Translations under genes and position numbers: made by a program
In this document: piece by piece, positions 8,324 through 18,030 of the stretch
Layout of the letters: each line of letters begins with the position of its first letter
Position numbering within the stretch: position 1 is the stretch's first letter
Source: Novosphingobium sp.
GTDB lineage: Bacteria; Pseudomonadota; Alphaproteobacteria; Sphingomonadales; Sphingomonadaceae
Reading direction: 5' to 3'
Assembly (NCBI RefSeq): GCF_024642085.1
Contig: NZ_JAHEBV010000012.1
Coordinates: 19,229-83,228 of the forward strand
Length of the DNA: 64,000 nt
Notes under the pieces: model-generated
The model's database searches: none
Told to the model about the DNA's origin: nothing
What the model saw: the letters and a program-made list of their open reading frames with translations, nothing else

Positions 8324-9112
8324 CTAGACAACCCCGCTGTACCATTCGCGCGACAAACCGGCAGCGAGGCGCGCCGAGTCGTTGAACGGCGGCTTAATGG
8401 CACCGGCAAAATGGCGCCGCACCAGGTTTTTCCAAAGGATTTCTGCGGATTCGCGCCGTTCGGAACAAATTGCGACGAAATGTGTTGATCCCGCCCGCAC
8501 GTGGCGGATTTCGTCGTCAAGGATTCGCTGCAGGATTCGCGCGCCGGTTTCATCGCCGCCAGAGCGCACCCGTTCCAGCATCGCCGGGGTCACATCCAGT
8601 CCGCGTGCTTCCAGCACCATTGGCACGACTGCCAGCCGCGCAGCGACATCATGAGCGGTTGCAGCGGCTGCTTCCCACAGCCCGCCGTGAGCGGGCAGCG
8701 CGCCGTAGTAGCTGCCCAGCGTGCGCAGCTTGCGGTCGATCAGGGCAAAATGAAGCGCCTCGTCCGCGGCGATATCGAGAAAGTCGGAAACGAAGGCGTG
8801 CCCGCGTTCCGCGCCGAACCGGCCTGCCATGTCGAGTGCAAGATCAATCGCGACGAACTCGATATGGGCGATCGAATGCCACAACGCGATCCGGCTTCGC
8901 TGTGATCCGCCCTTGCCGCGCTTGGGCATCTGCGCGGGCAGCAGCAGTTCAGGGCGGTCGGGGCGCCCGGGTTCGTCGGGCATGGGAGCATCGAACACGA
9001 ACGCCAGGCGGCCGGCGGCATGATCGCGGGCCAGCGCGCGCGCGGCAAAGATTTTGGTGCGGGGATCGGTTTCCAGCAGTGCGGCGCGGATTGCTGCGGC
9101 CAGGCTGGTCAT
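8324..9112 (-). CDS. DUF455 family ferritin-like protein
   Basis: A 262-residue helical protein of the DUF455/COG2833 group. Ferritin-like iron ligands can be read as EFVAIDLALDMAG, DEALHFALIDRKL (Glu-x-x-His), LEARGLDVTP and DDEIRHVRAG (second Glu-x-x-His), which predicts a diiron four-helix bundle. The biochemical role of this family is not established as far as I know. The ATG at 9112 was chosen because the open frame upstream of it only overlaps the bcp coding sequence in another frame. It lies seven bases after bcp, so bcp and this gene are probably one transcript with glnE. Confidence 0.88.
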   Translation of the reverse strand: MTSLAAAIRAALLETDPRTKIFAARALARDHAAGRLAFVFDAPMPDEPGRPDRPELLLPAQMPKRGKGGSQRSRIALWHSIAHIEFVAIDLALDMAGRFGAERGHAFVSDFLDIAADEALHFALIDRKLRTLGSYYGALPAHGGLWEAAAATAHDVAARLAVVPMVLEARGLDVTPAMLERVRSGGDETGARILQRILDDEIRHVRAGSTHFVAICSERRESAEILWKNLVRRHFAGAIKPPFNDSARLAAGLSREWYSGVV

Positions 9113-9119
9113 GCAATGG

Positions 9120-9593
9120 TCACAGCGCGCGCGCTGCCTCCAGCACTTCGGCGGCGTGGCCCTTGACCTTGACCTTGTTCCACACCCGCGCAATCCGCCC
9201 GTCCGCGCCCACCAGATAGGTGGTGCGGACCATGCCCATATAGGTCCGGCCATAGTTCTGCTTTTCGGTCCAGATCCGCAAAGCGTCGGACAGACCCCCG
9301 GTTTCGGCATCTGACGCAAGCGGCGCGGCAAGGCCGTATTTGGCAATGAATTTCTGATGGCGCGCCGGGGGATCCTTGCTCACTCCCAGCAGGGCGGTGT
9401 CGGCCCGCGCAAAATCATCCGCCAGCGCGGTAAAATCCTGATTCTCGGTGGTGCAGCCCGGCGTGTCGTCCTTGGGATAGAAGAACATCACCAGCTTTTG
9501 GCCGGCAAAGTCCGCTGGTTTGATCGCCGCGCCATCGGGCGTGGTCAGGGCAATATCGGGCAAGGGATCGCCGATCCCGGGTAATGCGCTCAT
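9120..9593 (-). CDS. bcp: Thioredoxin-dependent peroxiredoxin, Bcp/PrxQ type
   Basis: A 157-residue peroxiredoxin that reduces hydrogen peroxide and organic peroxides with electrons from thioredoxin. The motif YPKDDTPGCTTENQDF contains the peroxidatic Cys. The residue five positions later, where atypical 2-Cys PrxQ proteins have a resolving Cys, is not Cys, so this is a 1-Cys-like form. The ATG at 9593 overlaps the glnE stop (ATGA), giving translational coupling. The open frame upstream to 9635 is only the shadow of glnE. Confidence 0.94.
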   Translation of the reverse strand: MSALPGIGDPLPDIALTTPDGAAIKPADFAGQKLVMFFYPKDDTPGCTTENQDFTALADDFARADTALLGVSKDPPARHQKFIAKYGLAAPLASDAETGGLSDALRIWTEKQNYGRTYMGMVRTTYLVGADGRIARVWNKVKVKGHAAEVLEAARAL

Positions 9594-12304
9594 CCGTCTA
9601 TCTCCAGTCGGGTGCCGAAAATGTCCAGCCAGCATGCCGCGATTGTCTGGCGTGCATCAAGCAGGGCATCGGTCAGGCTGTCCCAATCGCGGCATTGGCA
9701 CGCCTTGGCAAGCACAGCGCGCGCAGCAGGCGGCGGCAGGGCGGTATCGGGGGCAAGCAGCCGCGCCGCGATCAGGAATCGCGCCAGCCGCGCATGGGCG
9801 GGGCGGATCGCGGCGGGTAGCAGACCGGCGTTGACCAGCGCGGCCAGAGCGCCGGGAAGATGCGGATCAAGGCCCACACCTTCGCGCAGTTGCAGATAGT
9901 GGGTGATGAACTCCACATCGACCAGGCCGCCGCGCGCCAGCTTGACGTCCAGCGGGCCCTTGGCGGGCTTGTGCCGGACCATGTCGGCGCGCATCGCCAG
10001 GACGTCGGTGTGGAGCCTGGCTGGATCGCGCGGCATGGTGAGGACGCTTTGAACAAGGGCGCTCAAAGCGGCACGATCCTGCTCTGGCCCCAGCAAAACC
10101 CGCGCCCGGCACAGCGCCATGTGCTCCCACGTCCAGGCCGATTCGCGCTGATAACGGGCGAAACTGTCCAGGCTGACGGCCAGCGGACCCTGTGCTCCTG
10201 ATGGCCGCAGGCGCGTATCTATGTCGAATAACGCCCCCTCGGCCGTGGGTACTGACAAAGCACCTATCACTCTTTGCGCCAGGCGGTTGAAGTACAGCGT
10301 TGCCCCGATTGGCCTTTCTCCATCGCTTTCGCCGGACGTCTCGCCGCTGAACACAAACACCAGATCGAGGTCCGAGGCGTGAGTCAGAATCCCTCCGCCC
10401 AGGCGCCCATAACCCATCGCCAGCAGGCGGCTGCCCGCAATCCGGCCGTGCGGGCGCACGAACTCGGCCTCTGCGGCAGTAGCCAGGACTTGCAGCGCTG
10501 CTTCGGCCACCCGGCACAAAGCGGCGCCGATTTCCAGGGGATCGCGCGCGCCTTCGATCAATTGCACGCCCAGCAGGAAGCGGTGCTCGCCCACCTTGCG
10601 GCGCACACTGTCAAGCAGCCTCTCATAATCATCGTCGGCTTCGCCCCGGATCAACAGGGCAGCCAGTTCCTCAACCGACCCGGGCAATTCAAAGGCGCTG
10701 GCGTCGATGAGTGGATCGAGCAGGTCAGCTCGCCGAGCCAACGCATCCGCCAGCGGCGGTGCCAGGCTGAGGATCCGGACAAGCAGGTCGATTAGCCCGG
10801 GCCGGGCTTCCAGCAACCGGAACAGATTGACCGCGCTGGGCAGGCCCGCCAGCAACTGTTCCCAGCGCAGAAGCGCGCGATCCGGCTCGGGCGCGGCGGC
10901 CAAAGCGCTGAGCAAAGGGTGCCGGATCGCCTCGAATGCTGCGCGCCCGGCATCGCTGCGCAGTGCGCGCAGCTTGCCCGATTGCCAGCCGGTAATCCGT
11001 GCCGCCAGCGCAGCGGTGTTTGTAAATCCAAGCCCCGCCAGCTCAGCTTGCATCGAATCCCCGCGCGGCGAAGGGGCGGCTTGGAGCCCACCCGAAGGCC
11101 GATCGTGCTGGGTGATGAGCCTGTCATAACGGCTGCCGACCGCCTCGGTGATCGCGAACAGCTCTGCAACCAACGCCGCTCCGTCTGGTATCCCGTCCAG
11201 CCGAGCCACCGCATCGATCGCGGCAGGATCGAGCGGCAAGGCATGGGTCTGCTGATCGGCCACCATTTGCAGCCGATGCTCGATCTGGCGCAGACGGTCA
11301 TAGCTTTCGCCCAATAGACGCGCATCTTCGGGATCGATTAAGCCGGCTTCGGCCAGGGCGTCGAGGCTGGCCCGCGTGCCGCGAAGCCGCAGCGCAGGGT
11401 TGCGCCCGCCGTGGATCAACTGGTGAGTCTGGGCATAGAACTCGACCTCGCGGATCCCGCCGCGCCCTTTCTTGAGGTCGAATCCGGGGCCGGGGTTGGG
11501 TGCGCCGGAATGATTGGCGCGGATCTGCTGGGTCAAGCGGCCGATTTCGGCGATTGCGCCAAAATCAAGGCTCTTGCGCCACACAAAGGGGCGGATCGCG
11601 GCAAGGAACGCGTCGCCTGCTGTTACATCCCCCGCGCAGGCCCTCGCCCGGATAAAGGCGGCCCGCTCCCATGCCAGGGCAGAGCTTTCGTAGTGAGTCA
11701 GCGCGGCATCGATCGGAATTGCCAAGGGGCTTACTTCTGAGGCCGGACGCAGCCGCAGGTCGACGCGGAAGACATAGCCTTCAGCATCGACATGGCTCAT
11801 GGTTTGAATCAGCGTGCGGGCAATGCGCTGTGCCGCCTCCCCCGGCTCGTCCCGTTCGCGGCGTGGCAGCAGGGCGGGGTCGTAAAGCAGGATCGGATCG
11901 ATATCCGAACTGTAGTTGAGTTCTTCCGCCCCGTGCTTGCCCAGCGCGAGAGCTAGGAAACCGGCCGGCTCGGCATCAGGCACCCGCGCACGGATCGCAT
12001 CGCCAATCGCAGCGTCCAATGCGTGATCGGCAAAGGCTGACAGTTCGCCGGTAACCCGCAGCAAGGGCAGCGCACCGGCCAGATCGCCTATTGCAAGAGC
12101 CATCGCCAGCGCCAGCTTTTCGCGGCGCAAGGCGGTCGGTATATCAGGCGCGTTGTGCCCCGCTGCGCGGGCCCATTCCAGCGCGTCCTCCATACTGCCA
12201 GCGGTTAGCAGTTTTTCGAGTTCTGGAAGCCGGTCCAGCCCGCGGCACAGGTATGGCGCGTGATCGCGCGCGCGGGCCAGCGCTCCGGTCCATTGGGCGG
12301 TCAT
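9590..12304 (-). CDS. glnE: Bifunctional glutamine synthetase adenylyltransferase/adenylyl-removing enzyme
   Basis: GlnE adenylylates and deadenylylates glutamine synthetase in response to PII and glutamine, tuning ammonium assimilation. At 904 residues it is slightly shorter than the E. coli enzyme. Two nucleotidyltransferase domains can be seen: LGKHGAEELNYSSDIDPILLYD (about residues 121-142, deadenylylase half) and GRLGGGILTHASDLDLVFVF (about 640-660, adenylylase half), each with the D-x-D metal pair. The KKGRGGIREVEFYAQ and KLARGGLVDVEFITH segments are the matching domain elements. First gene of the glnE-bcp-DUF455 run and divergent from the M28 peptidase. Confidence 0.96.
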   Translation of the reverse strand: MTAQWTGALARARDHAPYLCRGLDRLPELEKLLTAGSMEDALEWARAAGHNAPDIPTALRREKLALAMALAIGDLAGALPLLRVTGELSAFADHALDAAIGDAIRARVPDAEPAGFLALALGKHGAEELNYSSDIDPILLYDPALLPRRERDEPGEAAQRIARTLIQTMSHVDAEGYVFRVDLRLRPASEVSPLAIPIDAALTHYESSALAWERAAFIRARACAGDVTAGDAFLAAIRPFVWRKSLDFGAIAEIGRLTQQIRANHSGAPNPGPGFDLKKGRGGIREVEFYAQTHQLIHGGRNPALRLRGTRASLDALAEAGLIDPEDARLLGESYDRLRQIEHRLQMVADQQTHALPLDPAAIDAVARLDGIPDGAALVAELFAITEAVGSRYDRLITQHDRPSGGLQAAPSPRGDSMQAELAGLGFTNTAALAARITGWQSGKLRALRSDAGRAAFEAIRHPLLSALAAAPEPDRALLRWEQLLAGLPSAVNLFRLLEARPGLIDLLVRILSLAPPLADALARRADLLDPLIDASAFELPGSVEELAALLIRGEADDDYERLLDSVRRKVGEHRFLLGVQLIEGARDPLEIGAALCRVAEAALQVLATAAEAEFVRPHGRIAGSRLLAMGYGRLGGGILTHASDLDLVFVFSGETSGESDGERPIGATLYFNRLAQRVIGALSVPTAEGALFDIDTRLRPSGAQGPLAVSLDSFARYQRESAWTWEHMALCRARVLLGPEQDRAALSALVQSVLTMPRDPARLHTDVLAMRADMVRHKPAKGPLDVKLARGGLVDVEFITHYLQLREGVGLDPHLPGALAALVNAGLLPAAIRPAHARLARFLIAARLLAPDTALPPPAARAVLAKACQCRDWDSLTDALLDARQTIAACWLDIFGTRLEIDG

Positions 12305-12415
12305 AGCCCTGCGATGCCCGGTCCCGCTCCGGCAAGCAAGCGGAACGCGCGCTTGCGGGGCGGCGGCGGCTCTGCCACATCGCCAGTTAATCCGCTGAAT
12401 ACCTAGGGGCAGTCC

Positions 12416-14077
12416 GTGTTTTCCATATCCTCCCGCCTGATCGCCGTGTGCTGCGCATCATCAATCCTTGCTGCAAGCGCACTTGCCAAGCCTGTGCCCC
12501 AGGCTCCGCCAATATCGATCGCGACGTTGGAAGATGTTACGCGCACCCTTTCATCCGATGTTTTTGACGGGCGCGGCCCCGGCACCCCGGCCGAAGACCG
12601 GACGATCACGCTGATCATTGACCGGTTCAAGGCCGCGGGCCTCAGGCCCGGCAACAAGGGTCGCTGGCTGCAGGACGTGCCCACCGTGATTGTCGAGGCG
12701 CAGAACATGAGCCCGCTAACTGTCAAGGCCGGAGGTCTGGTGCTGAACTTTGCCTACGGCACCGACTATGTCGCGGGATCATACCGGGTCGTACCGAAAA
12801 CAGCACTCGTCGACGCGCCGCTGGTCTTTGTCGGTTACGGCATCAACGCCCCTGAACTGGGCTGGAACGATTATGCCGGAATCGACATGACGGGCAAGAT
12901 CGCGGTGATCCTGGTCAATGATCCCGATTACGAGATGAGTGATGAAACTGGTCCATTCAAGGGACGAAGGATGACCTATTACGGTCGCTGGCGCTACAAG
13001 TTCGAGGAAGCAGCCCGGCAGGGCGCAGCCGGCGCACTGATCGTTCACGACACCTTTCCTGCCGCCTATGGCTGGCAGGTCGTTCAATCCAGCTGGACCG
13101 GCAAGCAGAAGTACGTCCAAAGCGCCAAAGGCGGGATGGATCAGACCGCCGCCAACGGCTGGATGCAAAAGCCGGTGGCCGAAGCAATCTTCAAGGCCGG
13201 TGGGCAAGATTTTGCGATGCTTAGCACGGCCGCCAAGCAAAAGGGCTTTAAACCGGTGATGCTTGGTGCCAGTGCCAGCCTGTCGTTCGACAACGCGATC
13301 GAACGGGCAACTTCGCACAACGTCATAGGGATTCAGCCGGGCAAGGCGCGTCCCGGAGAGTATGTGCTCTATACCGCTCATTGGGATCATCTGGGCCGTT
13401 GCAAAGCCAACGCCAAGGGCGACAACATTTGTAACGGCGCGATCGACAACGCCACGGGGATTGCGGCATTGACCGCCTTGGCCGAGGCCAGTCGAAGAGC
13501 TGGCGCAGCTGCCCGCAGTCAGGTTTTCCTGGCAGTGACGCTCGAGGAATCAGGCTTGCTGGGCAGCGAGTTCTACGCCGCCAACCCTATCTACCCGCTG
13601 TCCAGGACCGTTGGCGGGGTCAATATGGATGCGCTACTGCCGGGTAGCCCGTCGCGTGATGTGACCGTGACCGGAGGCGACAAGTCTGATCTCACGGCAA
13701 TCCTAAAGCGCGTTGCGGAGGGCATGGGCATGACCATTACCGGTGAAGATCATCCCGAACGGGGTTATTACTACCGTTCCGATCACTTCAGCTTTGCCAA
13801 GCGCGGGGTGCCGATGTTCTCGGTCGAGCGGGGCAGCGACTGGATCAAAGGCGGCAAGGGGGCCGGGCGCGCCGCGGCAGAGCAATACAGCGCTGTCGAC
13901 TATCACCAGCCGAGCGATGAATACCATGCCGACTGGGACTGGTCGGGCCCGCAGCAGGACGTTACGCTTTACTATCGCCTGGGTCGGGCCTTGGCCGACA
14001 GCAAGGCGTGGCCCACCTGGTACAAGACTGACGAGTTCCGTCTGATCCGCGACAAGAGCCTGGCGGGCGGAAGGTAG
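12416..14077 (+). CDS. Secreted M28 family zinc aminopeptidase
   Basis: A 553-residue exported peptidase. The signal peptide ends near ASALA (about residue 24). A protease-associated insert lies at about 130-230, then the M28 catalytic core with all five zinc ligands visible: YTAHWDHLG (His), NGAIDNATG (bridging Asp), TLEESGLLGS (Glu-Glu, base and ligand), NMDALLP (Asp) and YRSDHFSFAKRG (His). Expected to release N-terminal amino acids from peptides in the periplasm or outside. The start is GTG at 12416, preceded by AGGGG about seven bases away; no ATG gives an intact signal peptide. Confidence 0.93.
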   Translation: MFSISSRLIAVCCASSILAASALAKPVPQAPPISIATLEDVTRTLSSDVFDGRGPGTPAEDRTITLIIDRFKAAGLRPGNKGRWLQDVPTVIVEAQNMSPLTVKAGGLVLNFAYGTDYVAGSYRVVPKTALVDAPLVFVGYGINAPELGWNDYAGIDMTGKIAVILVNDPDYEMSDETGPFKGRRMTYYGRWRYKFEEAARQGAAGALIVHDTFPAAYGWQVVQSSWTGKQKYVQSAKGGMDQTAANGWMQKPVAEAIFKAGGQDFAMLSTAAKQKGFKPVMLGASASLSFDNAIERATSHNVIGIQPGKARPGEYVLYTAHWDHLGRCKANAKGDNICNGAIDNATGIAALTALAEASRRAGAAARSQVFLAVTLEESGLLGSEFYAANPIYPLSRTVGGVNMDALLPGSPSRDVTVTGGDKSDLTAILKRVAEGMGMTITGEDHPERGYYYRSDHFSFAKRGVPMFSVERGSDWIKGGKGAGRAAAEQYSAVDYHQPSDEYHADWDWSGPQQDVTLYYRLGRALADSKAWPTWYKTDEFRLIRDKSLAGGR

Positions 14078-14084
14078 ATATCTG

Positions 14085-15065
14085 GTGACCGTGTTTATGC
14101 CGCCCGAATGGCACCCGCAGCGCTGGCTGTGGATCGGCTTTCCCCACGACGCAGAGGAGTGGCCAGGGTTCCTGACCCGCGCGCAGGAACAGATCGCCGC
14201 CTTTGCCAGTGCCGTGGCGGACAGCGGGCAGGACGTGCGGCTGATCGTGCGCAATGCGGTCAATGCGGCGCGGGCGCGGCAACTGTGTTCGGCGGCGGTC
14301 AGGCTTGAGGTGCGGCGCTACGGCGACGTATGGCTGCGCGATACCGGGCCGCTGGTAGTGCGTCATAACGGCGAGATGATTGCCCGGCGCTTTGGTTTCA
14401 ACGGCTGGGGCGGCAAATACCTGATGGACGGCGACCAGGAAATCGGCGCGGAACTGGCTGAAAGCGCCGGTCTGCCCGTGCGGACTGCCGACTGGATCCT
14501 GGAAGGTGGTGCACTGGACGGAGATGGCACGGGACTGGTCGTAACGACCGAGCAATGTCTGCTCAACCCCAACCGCAACCCTGCGCTTTCGCGCAGCGAA
14601 CTGGAAGCCCGGCTGGCGCGCGACCTTGGGTTCAGCCGTGTGATGTGGCTGGGTGACGGGCTGATCAACGACCATACTGATGGGCATGTCGACAACCTTG
14701 CCCGTTTTGTTGCGCCAGACGTGCTCGCTTTGCCGCGCGCCACTGGAAGGGATGATCCGAACGCTGCGATCTATGCCGATGCTAAGGCCCGCGCCGAAGC
14801 GTTTGGGGTGCATGTGCGCGAAGTACCTTCGCCCGGCCGGGTCGAAAGCGAAAGCGGGCGTATCGAACCGGCGAGCTATATGAACTTTGCAATTACATCG
14901 AAGCTGGTGATAGTACCGACCTATGGCACGGCCCATGACAGTGACGGCGTGGCCGCTGTGCAGGACCTGTTTCCAGATCGCCTGGTAATCGGCATGATGG
15001 CCGATGCCGTACTGGCTGGTGGCGGCAGTTTTCACTGTGCCAGCCAACAGATGCCTGCCCTGTGA
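14085..15065 (+). CDS. aguA: Agmatine deiminase
   Basis: Peptidylarginine-deiminase-type guanidino hydrolase that converts agmatine to N-carbamoylputrescine and ammonia. The 326 residues contain RDTGPLVV, LEGGALDGDG, HTDGHVDN and the C-terminal GGGSFHCASQQMP with the nucleophilic Cys, the standard AguA set. GTG start, GGAAGG about ten bases upstream. It is followed with a GTGA overlap by a DUF2334 gene. The next enzyme of the pathway, N-carbamoylputrescine amidase (aguB), is in the same window at 62537, 47 kb away; I found no arginine decarboxylase. Cytoplasmic. Confidence 0.93.
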   Translation: MTVFMPPEWHPQRWLWIGFPHDAEEWPGFLTRAQEQIAAFASAVADSGQDVRLIVRNAVNAARARQLCSAAVRLEVRRYGDVWLRDTGPLVVRHNGEMIARRFGFNGWGGKYLMDGDQEIGAELAESAGLPVRTADWILEGGALDGDGTGLVVTTEQCLLNPNRNPALSRSELEARLARDLGFSRVMWLGDGLINDHTDGHVDNLARFVAPDVLALPRATGRDDPNAAIYADAKARAEAFGVHVREVPSPGRVESESGRIEPASYMNFAITSKLVIVPTYGTAHDSDGVAAVQDLFPDRLVIGMMADAVLAGGGSFHCASQQMPAL

Positions 15066-15802
15066 GCAAAGTTCTCCTCGCCTCGATCCACGATGTTGGC
15101 CCCCGGTTTGAGCGAGAGGTTGATCAGCTCGCCGATCAGCTCGGACGCATTCTGGGTGGGCCGCGGTTTGCCATGCTGGTGGTCGCCGATCACTGGAGCG
15201 AGGCGCCGTTGGCCCAGGCCAAGGCGTTTCAGGCGAAACTACGCAGCTGGTCCGATGCGGGCGTCGAAATGTTCGTCCACGGCTGGTTCCACAAGGATCT
15301 GGTCCGGCACAGAGGCGCCGCCTCGTTCAAAGCCAAGCACATGACCGCGGGCGAGGGCGAGTTTTTGGGCCTGTCCGAAACCGAGGCGGCGGCGCGCATG
15401 GCCGATGGGAAAGCCTTGATCGAAGATATCATCGGGCGCCCGGCGGCTGGCTTCATCGCCCCGGCATGGCTCTACGGAGCAGGCGCACGCGCAGCCCTGG
15501 CAAGCAGCGGCTTTGCCCTGGCCGAAGACCATTTTCGAGTCTGGCAGCCACAGTCGGGCGAGGTGCTGGCCAAGGGCCCGGTCATCACCTGGGCCAGCCG
15601 CAGCAAAGGGCGGCAGCTGTCATCACGTTTTTTCGCAGGCCTCGCACGCGGCGCCCTGCACTCACAGCGGGTGGTGCGTGTTGCGGTTCACCCAGGCGAT
15701 ACGACCGTACCGGCGCTTATCGGGAGTATCGAGGCAACCTTCAGGGCCTTCGCCGCGCGCCGACCGGCTGGACGCTATGGGGATTTGCTGCCCGTCAATT
15801 GA
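15062..15802 (+). CDS. DUF2334 / polysaccharide deacetylase-like protein
   Basis: A 246-residue protein with a NodB-like fold signature. It begins LASIHDVGPRFEREVDQLADQL, where the HD pair matches the first metal-binding motif of DUF2334 proteins, and continues with VVADHWSEAPL and MFVHGWFHKDL (HGxxH-type second motif). Such proteins remove acetyl groups from amino sugars; the actual substrate is unknown. The GTG start overlaps the aguA stop (GTGA). Its 3' end overlaps the convergent glycosyltransferase by 28 bases. The setting among glycosyltransferases supports a role in glycan modification, but this is inference. Confidence 0.82.
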   Translation: MSKVLLASIHDVGPRFEREVDQLADQLGRILGGPRFAMLVVADHWSEAPLAQAKAFQAKLRSWSDAGVEMFVHGWFHKDLVRHRGAASFKAKHMTAGEGEFLGLSETEAAARMADGKALIEDIIGRPAAGFIAPAWLYGAGARAALASSGFALAEDHFRVWQPQSGEVLAKGPVITWASRSKGRQLSSRFFAGLARGALHSQRVVRVAVHPGDTTVPALIGSIEATFRAFAARRPAGRYGDLLPVN

Positions 15803-16887
15803 TCGAACTGCGCCAGATAAGCGTGCGCTGATGCTCCGTAGCGGCTAGGTTCAACTGCGGCTCTAAGCCGTTCGTTCGAAGCCGGAGGGGTGGTTAGCTG
15901 GGCTTCAAGTGCGGCAGCTATTGCTGCCGGGCTGCGGCCAGCGACAAGACGGCCAAGCTGTTCGTCATGAAGCAATTCACGCAGAAAATAAGAACAATCT
16001 GTGCTGACCACTGGCAGGCCGCGAGCCAAAGCCTCGACCGCCACGGCCGGTCCGCCTTCATAGAGGGACGTTATAAGCAGCACATCAGCGGCATCCAGAG
16101 CGGCGGTCACGTCGGCCACGAAACCGGGAAGCGCGACCGTGTCTTCAAGGGCCAGACGCTTGACTTCGGCTTGTATCTGCGCGCGCAGATATCCTTCGCC
16201 CAGTACAGTCAGATGCGCTGCGATCCGCTGCTGCAGGGCTTTCAAGACACGCAGCGCCAGTAGCACGTCCTTTTGCGGCTCCAGCCGACCAATCAGCAGG
16301 ATGCGGGCCGGTCCCAGACTGCGGCGGCGATCTCGCATCGGCTGGACGGGCGCGGTATCGGGCACGTTGGGATCGATGATCGTGACAACGCGGCTGCCCG
16401 GCGCCATGCGGCGATGCTCCGCCTCCAGGCCTTTGTTCATGGCCACCACCATGTCGATTGGCGCGAAATAACGCGGTAGCAGCCTGGTCGCCCTGGCCAA
16501 AAACCCCACTATCCCGCCGGGCAGCATCGGATTGCTGATCTTGGCAACGATTGGGGTGCGGGGCAATGCGCGTTTCAGCGCGCGGGCCAGGATGAAGTGA
16601 AAATTACCGGGAATGAACACCACGTCCGGGGACAGCGCACGGGCTTTGGACTCCATGGCCTTGCCCAGCCACAGCCGTGACATGGTGGAGCGCTGCACGG
16701 GCGGTGCAAGGACCGAGACCGCTACACCGGCGGGCACGCGCGCGCGCATGGCGCCATGCTCTGCCCCGGCCAGCAGCGTCACGCGTCGACCCGCGGCGAT
16801 CCACTGTTCGGCAAGGCGAAAAGCGATAACCTCGGTTCCCCCGGCGGAAAAATCGTGGATTGGGATCAGGATATGCTCGGCAGGCAT
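15775..16887 (-). CDS. Family 4 glycosyltransferase
   Basis: A 370-residue GT-B fold retaining glycosyltransferase. The N-terminal domain opens with HDFSAGGTEVIAFRLAEQW, the acceptor-side glycine-rich loop of GT4 enzymes; the C-terminal domain has ILLIGRLEPQKDVLLALRVL and the E-x7-E motif EGGPAVAVEALARGLPVVSTDC that binds the nucleotide sugar. No signal peptide or membrane segment, so cytoplasmic or peripheral. Donor and acceptor unknown. It is the only gene of its neighbourhood on the minus strand and overlaps the DUF2334 gene tail to tail. Confidence 0.9.
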   Translation of the reverse strand: MPAEHILIPIHDFSAGGTEVIAFRLAEQWIAAGRRVTLLAGAEHGAMRARVPAGVAVSVLAPPVQRSTMSRLWLGKAMESKARALSPDVVFIPGNFHFILARALKRALPRTPIVAKISNPMLPGGIVGFLARATRLLPRYFAPIDMVVAMNKGLEAEHRRMAPGSRVVTIIDPNVPDTAPVQPMRDRRRSLGPARILLIGRLEPQKDVLLALRVLKALQQRIAAHLTVLGEGYLRAQIQAEVKRLALEDTVALPGFVADVTAALDAADVLLITSLYEGGPAVAVEALARGLPVVSTDCSYFLRELLHDEQLGRLVAGRSPAAIAAALEAQLTTPPASNERLRAAVEPSRYGASAHAYLAQFDQLTGSKSP

Positions 16888-17094
16888 GGACCGGGGCGAT
16901 AGCGCCCGCCCTTCCCGCCGGCAAGATAGGGGGCCATGCCTCGGCGCTTCCCTTCAAAGGCGATTTCTGCCAAGGGGCCGGAACCGAGACGAACGCAACG
17001 TGAATCTTCGAGGGAATCTTCTTCGCACGTTTCGTGCGTCAGGCGCTGGGGCTGCGCCGGGCTTGACCGTTCGCCAGCCAAAGGGCCGCGCTTG

Positions 17095-18030
17095 ATGACC
17101 GAATCCATCGCCGTAACCGAACCGCAGCCGGACGCTGCCGCACTGCCGCTTACCCCGGCAGATGACGGCAACCGCACCCGCTGGGCTGGCTGGTTCAGCG
17201 CAGCGGTATCGCTCGCCATGCTGGTCGCAGTGGTGGTCGAATTGCGCAACCTGCAGTGGGAGCAGGTGATCGAACTGGTACCCGGGCACGTTGGCTTCTG
17301 GGTGTTCTTCGCCATCTATTACATGGCGCTGCCCGTCAGCGAATGGCTTATCTACCGCCGGCTTTGGCCGATCCCGTTGGGGTCTGGCATGGCGGCGCTG
17401 CTGCGCAAGCTGGTCAGCAACGAACTGCTGCTGGGCTACCTTGGTGAAGCGCAGTTCTATGGCTGGGCGCGCAGCCATCTGAAAATGGATGCGGCCCCCT
17501 TTGGCGCGATCAAGGATGTCACCATCCTGTCCGCGCTGACCGGCAACGTAATGACGCTGGTCATGCTGGTATTTACCTGGCCGCTGGTCGCATCGGGCCA
17601 GATCGGCATGGAAATGCGCAGCACCTTCATGTCTCTTGGCGTCATTCTGATCACTTCGTTCGTGATCCTGCTGTTCCGCCAGCGGCTGTTCAGCCTGCCG
17701 AAACGTGAATTGTGGTTTATTTCGGTGGTACATGTGCTGCGGATCCTTGTGGTCTTGGCGTGCTCGGCGTTCATGTGGCATCTGGTCCTCCCGGACGTTT
17801 CGGTGGATCTGTGGATCGTGCTGGCCACGCTCCGTATGCTGCTGTCCCGCCTGCCGCTGTTGCCCAACAAGGACGTTGTCTTTGCCGGCCTGGCCGTGTT
17901 CCTGCTTGGGCACGAGGTGCAGGTCGCAAGCCTGATGACGCTGATGGCAGTCATGCTGTTGATGGCCCACCTGGCTGTCGGCGCGATCGTCGGCCTGGTC
18001 GGGCTTCTTGATTCAAGGAGTACGCGGTGA
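17095..18030 (+). CDS. Polytopic membrane protein, LPG-synthase-TM-like
   Basis: A 311-residue integral membrane protein with about eight hydrophobic segments (roughly residues 33-50, 66-86, 145-167, 178-194, 207-230, 238-252, 262-274, 283-305). The LVSNELLLGYLGEAQFYGW segment and general layout recall the flippase-like transmembrane domain of lysylphosphatidylglycerol synthase (PF03706), but the resemblance is weak. The ATG at 17095 is preferred over an upstream frame because that extension is Arg/Ser-rich with no supporting site. Overlaps the DUF2141 gene by four bases (GTGA) and is probably co-transcribed with it and with the glycosyltransferase at 18601. Confidence 0.75.
   Translation: MTESIAVTEPQPDAAALPLTPADDGNRTRWAGWFSAAVSLAMLVAVVVELRNLQWEQVIELVPGHVGFWVFFAIYYMALPVSEWLIYRRLWPIPLGSGMAALLRKLVSNELLLGYLGEAQFYGWARSHLKMDAAPFGAIKDVTILSALTGNVMTLVMLVFTWPLVASGQIGMEMRSTFMSLGVILITSFVILLFRQRLFSLPKRELWFISVVHVLRILVVLACSAFMWHLVLPDVSVDLWIVLATLRMLLSRLPLLPNKDVVFAGLAVFLLGHEVQVASLMTLMAVMLLMAHLAVGAIVGLVGLLDSRSTR

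Noticed and set aside
13962..15047. 361-codon minus-strand open frame over aguA
   Set aside because: A by-product of high GC; aguA has complete motifs on the other strand.
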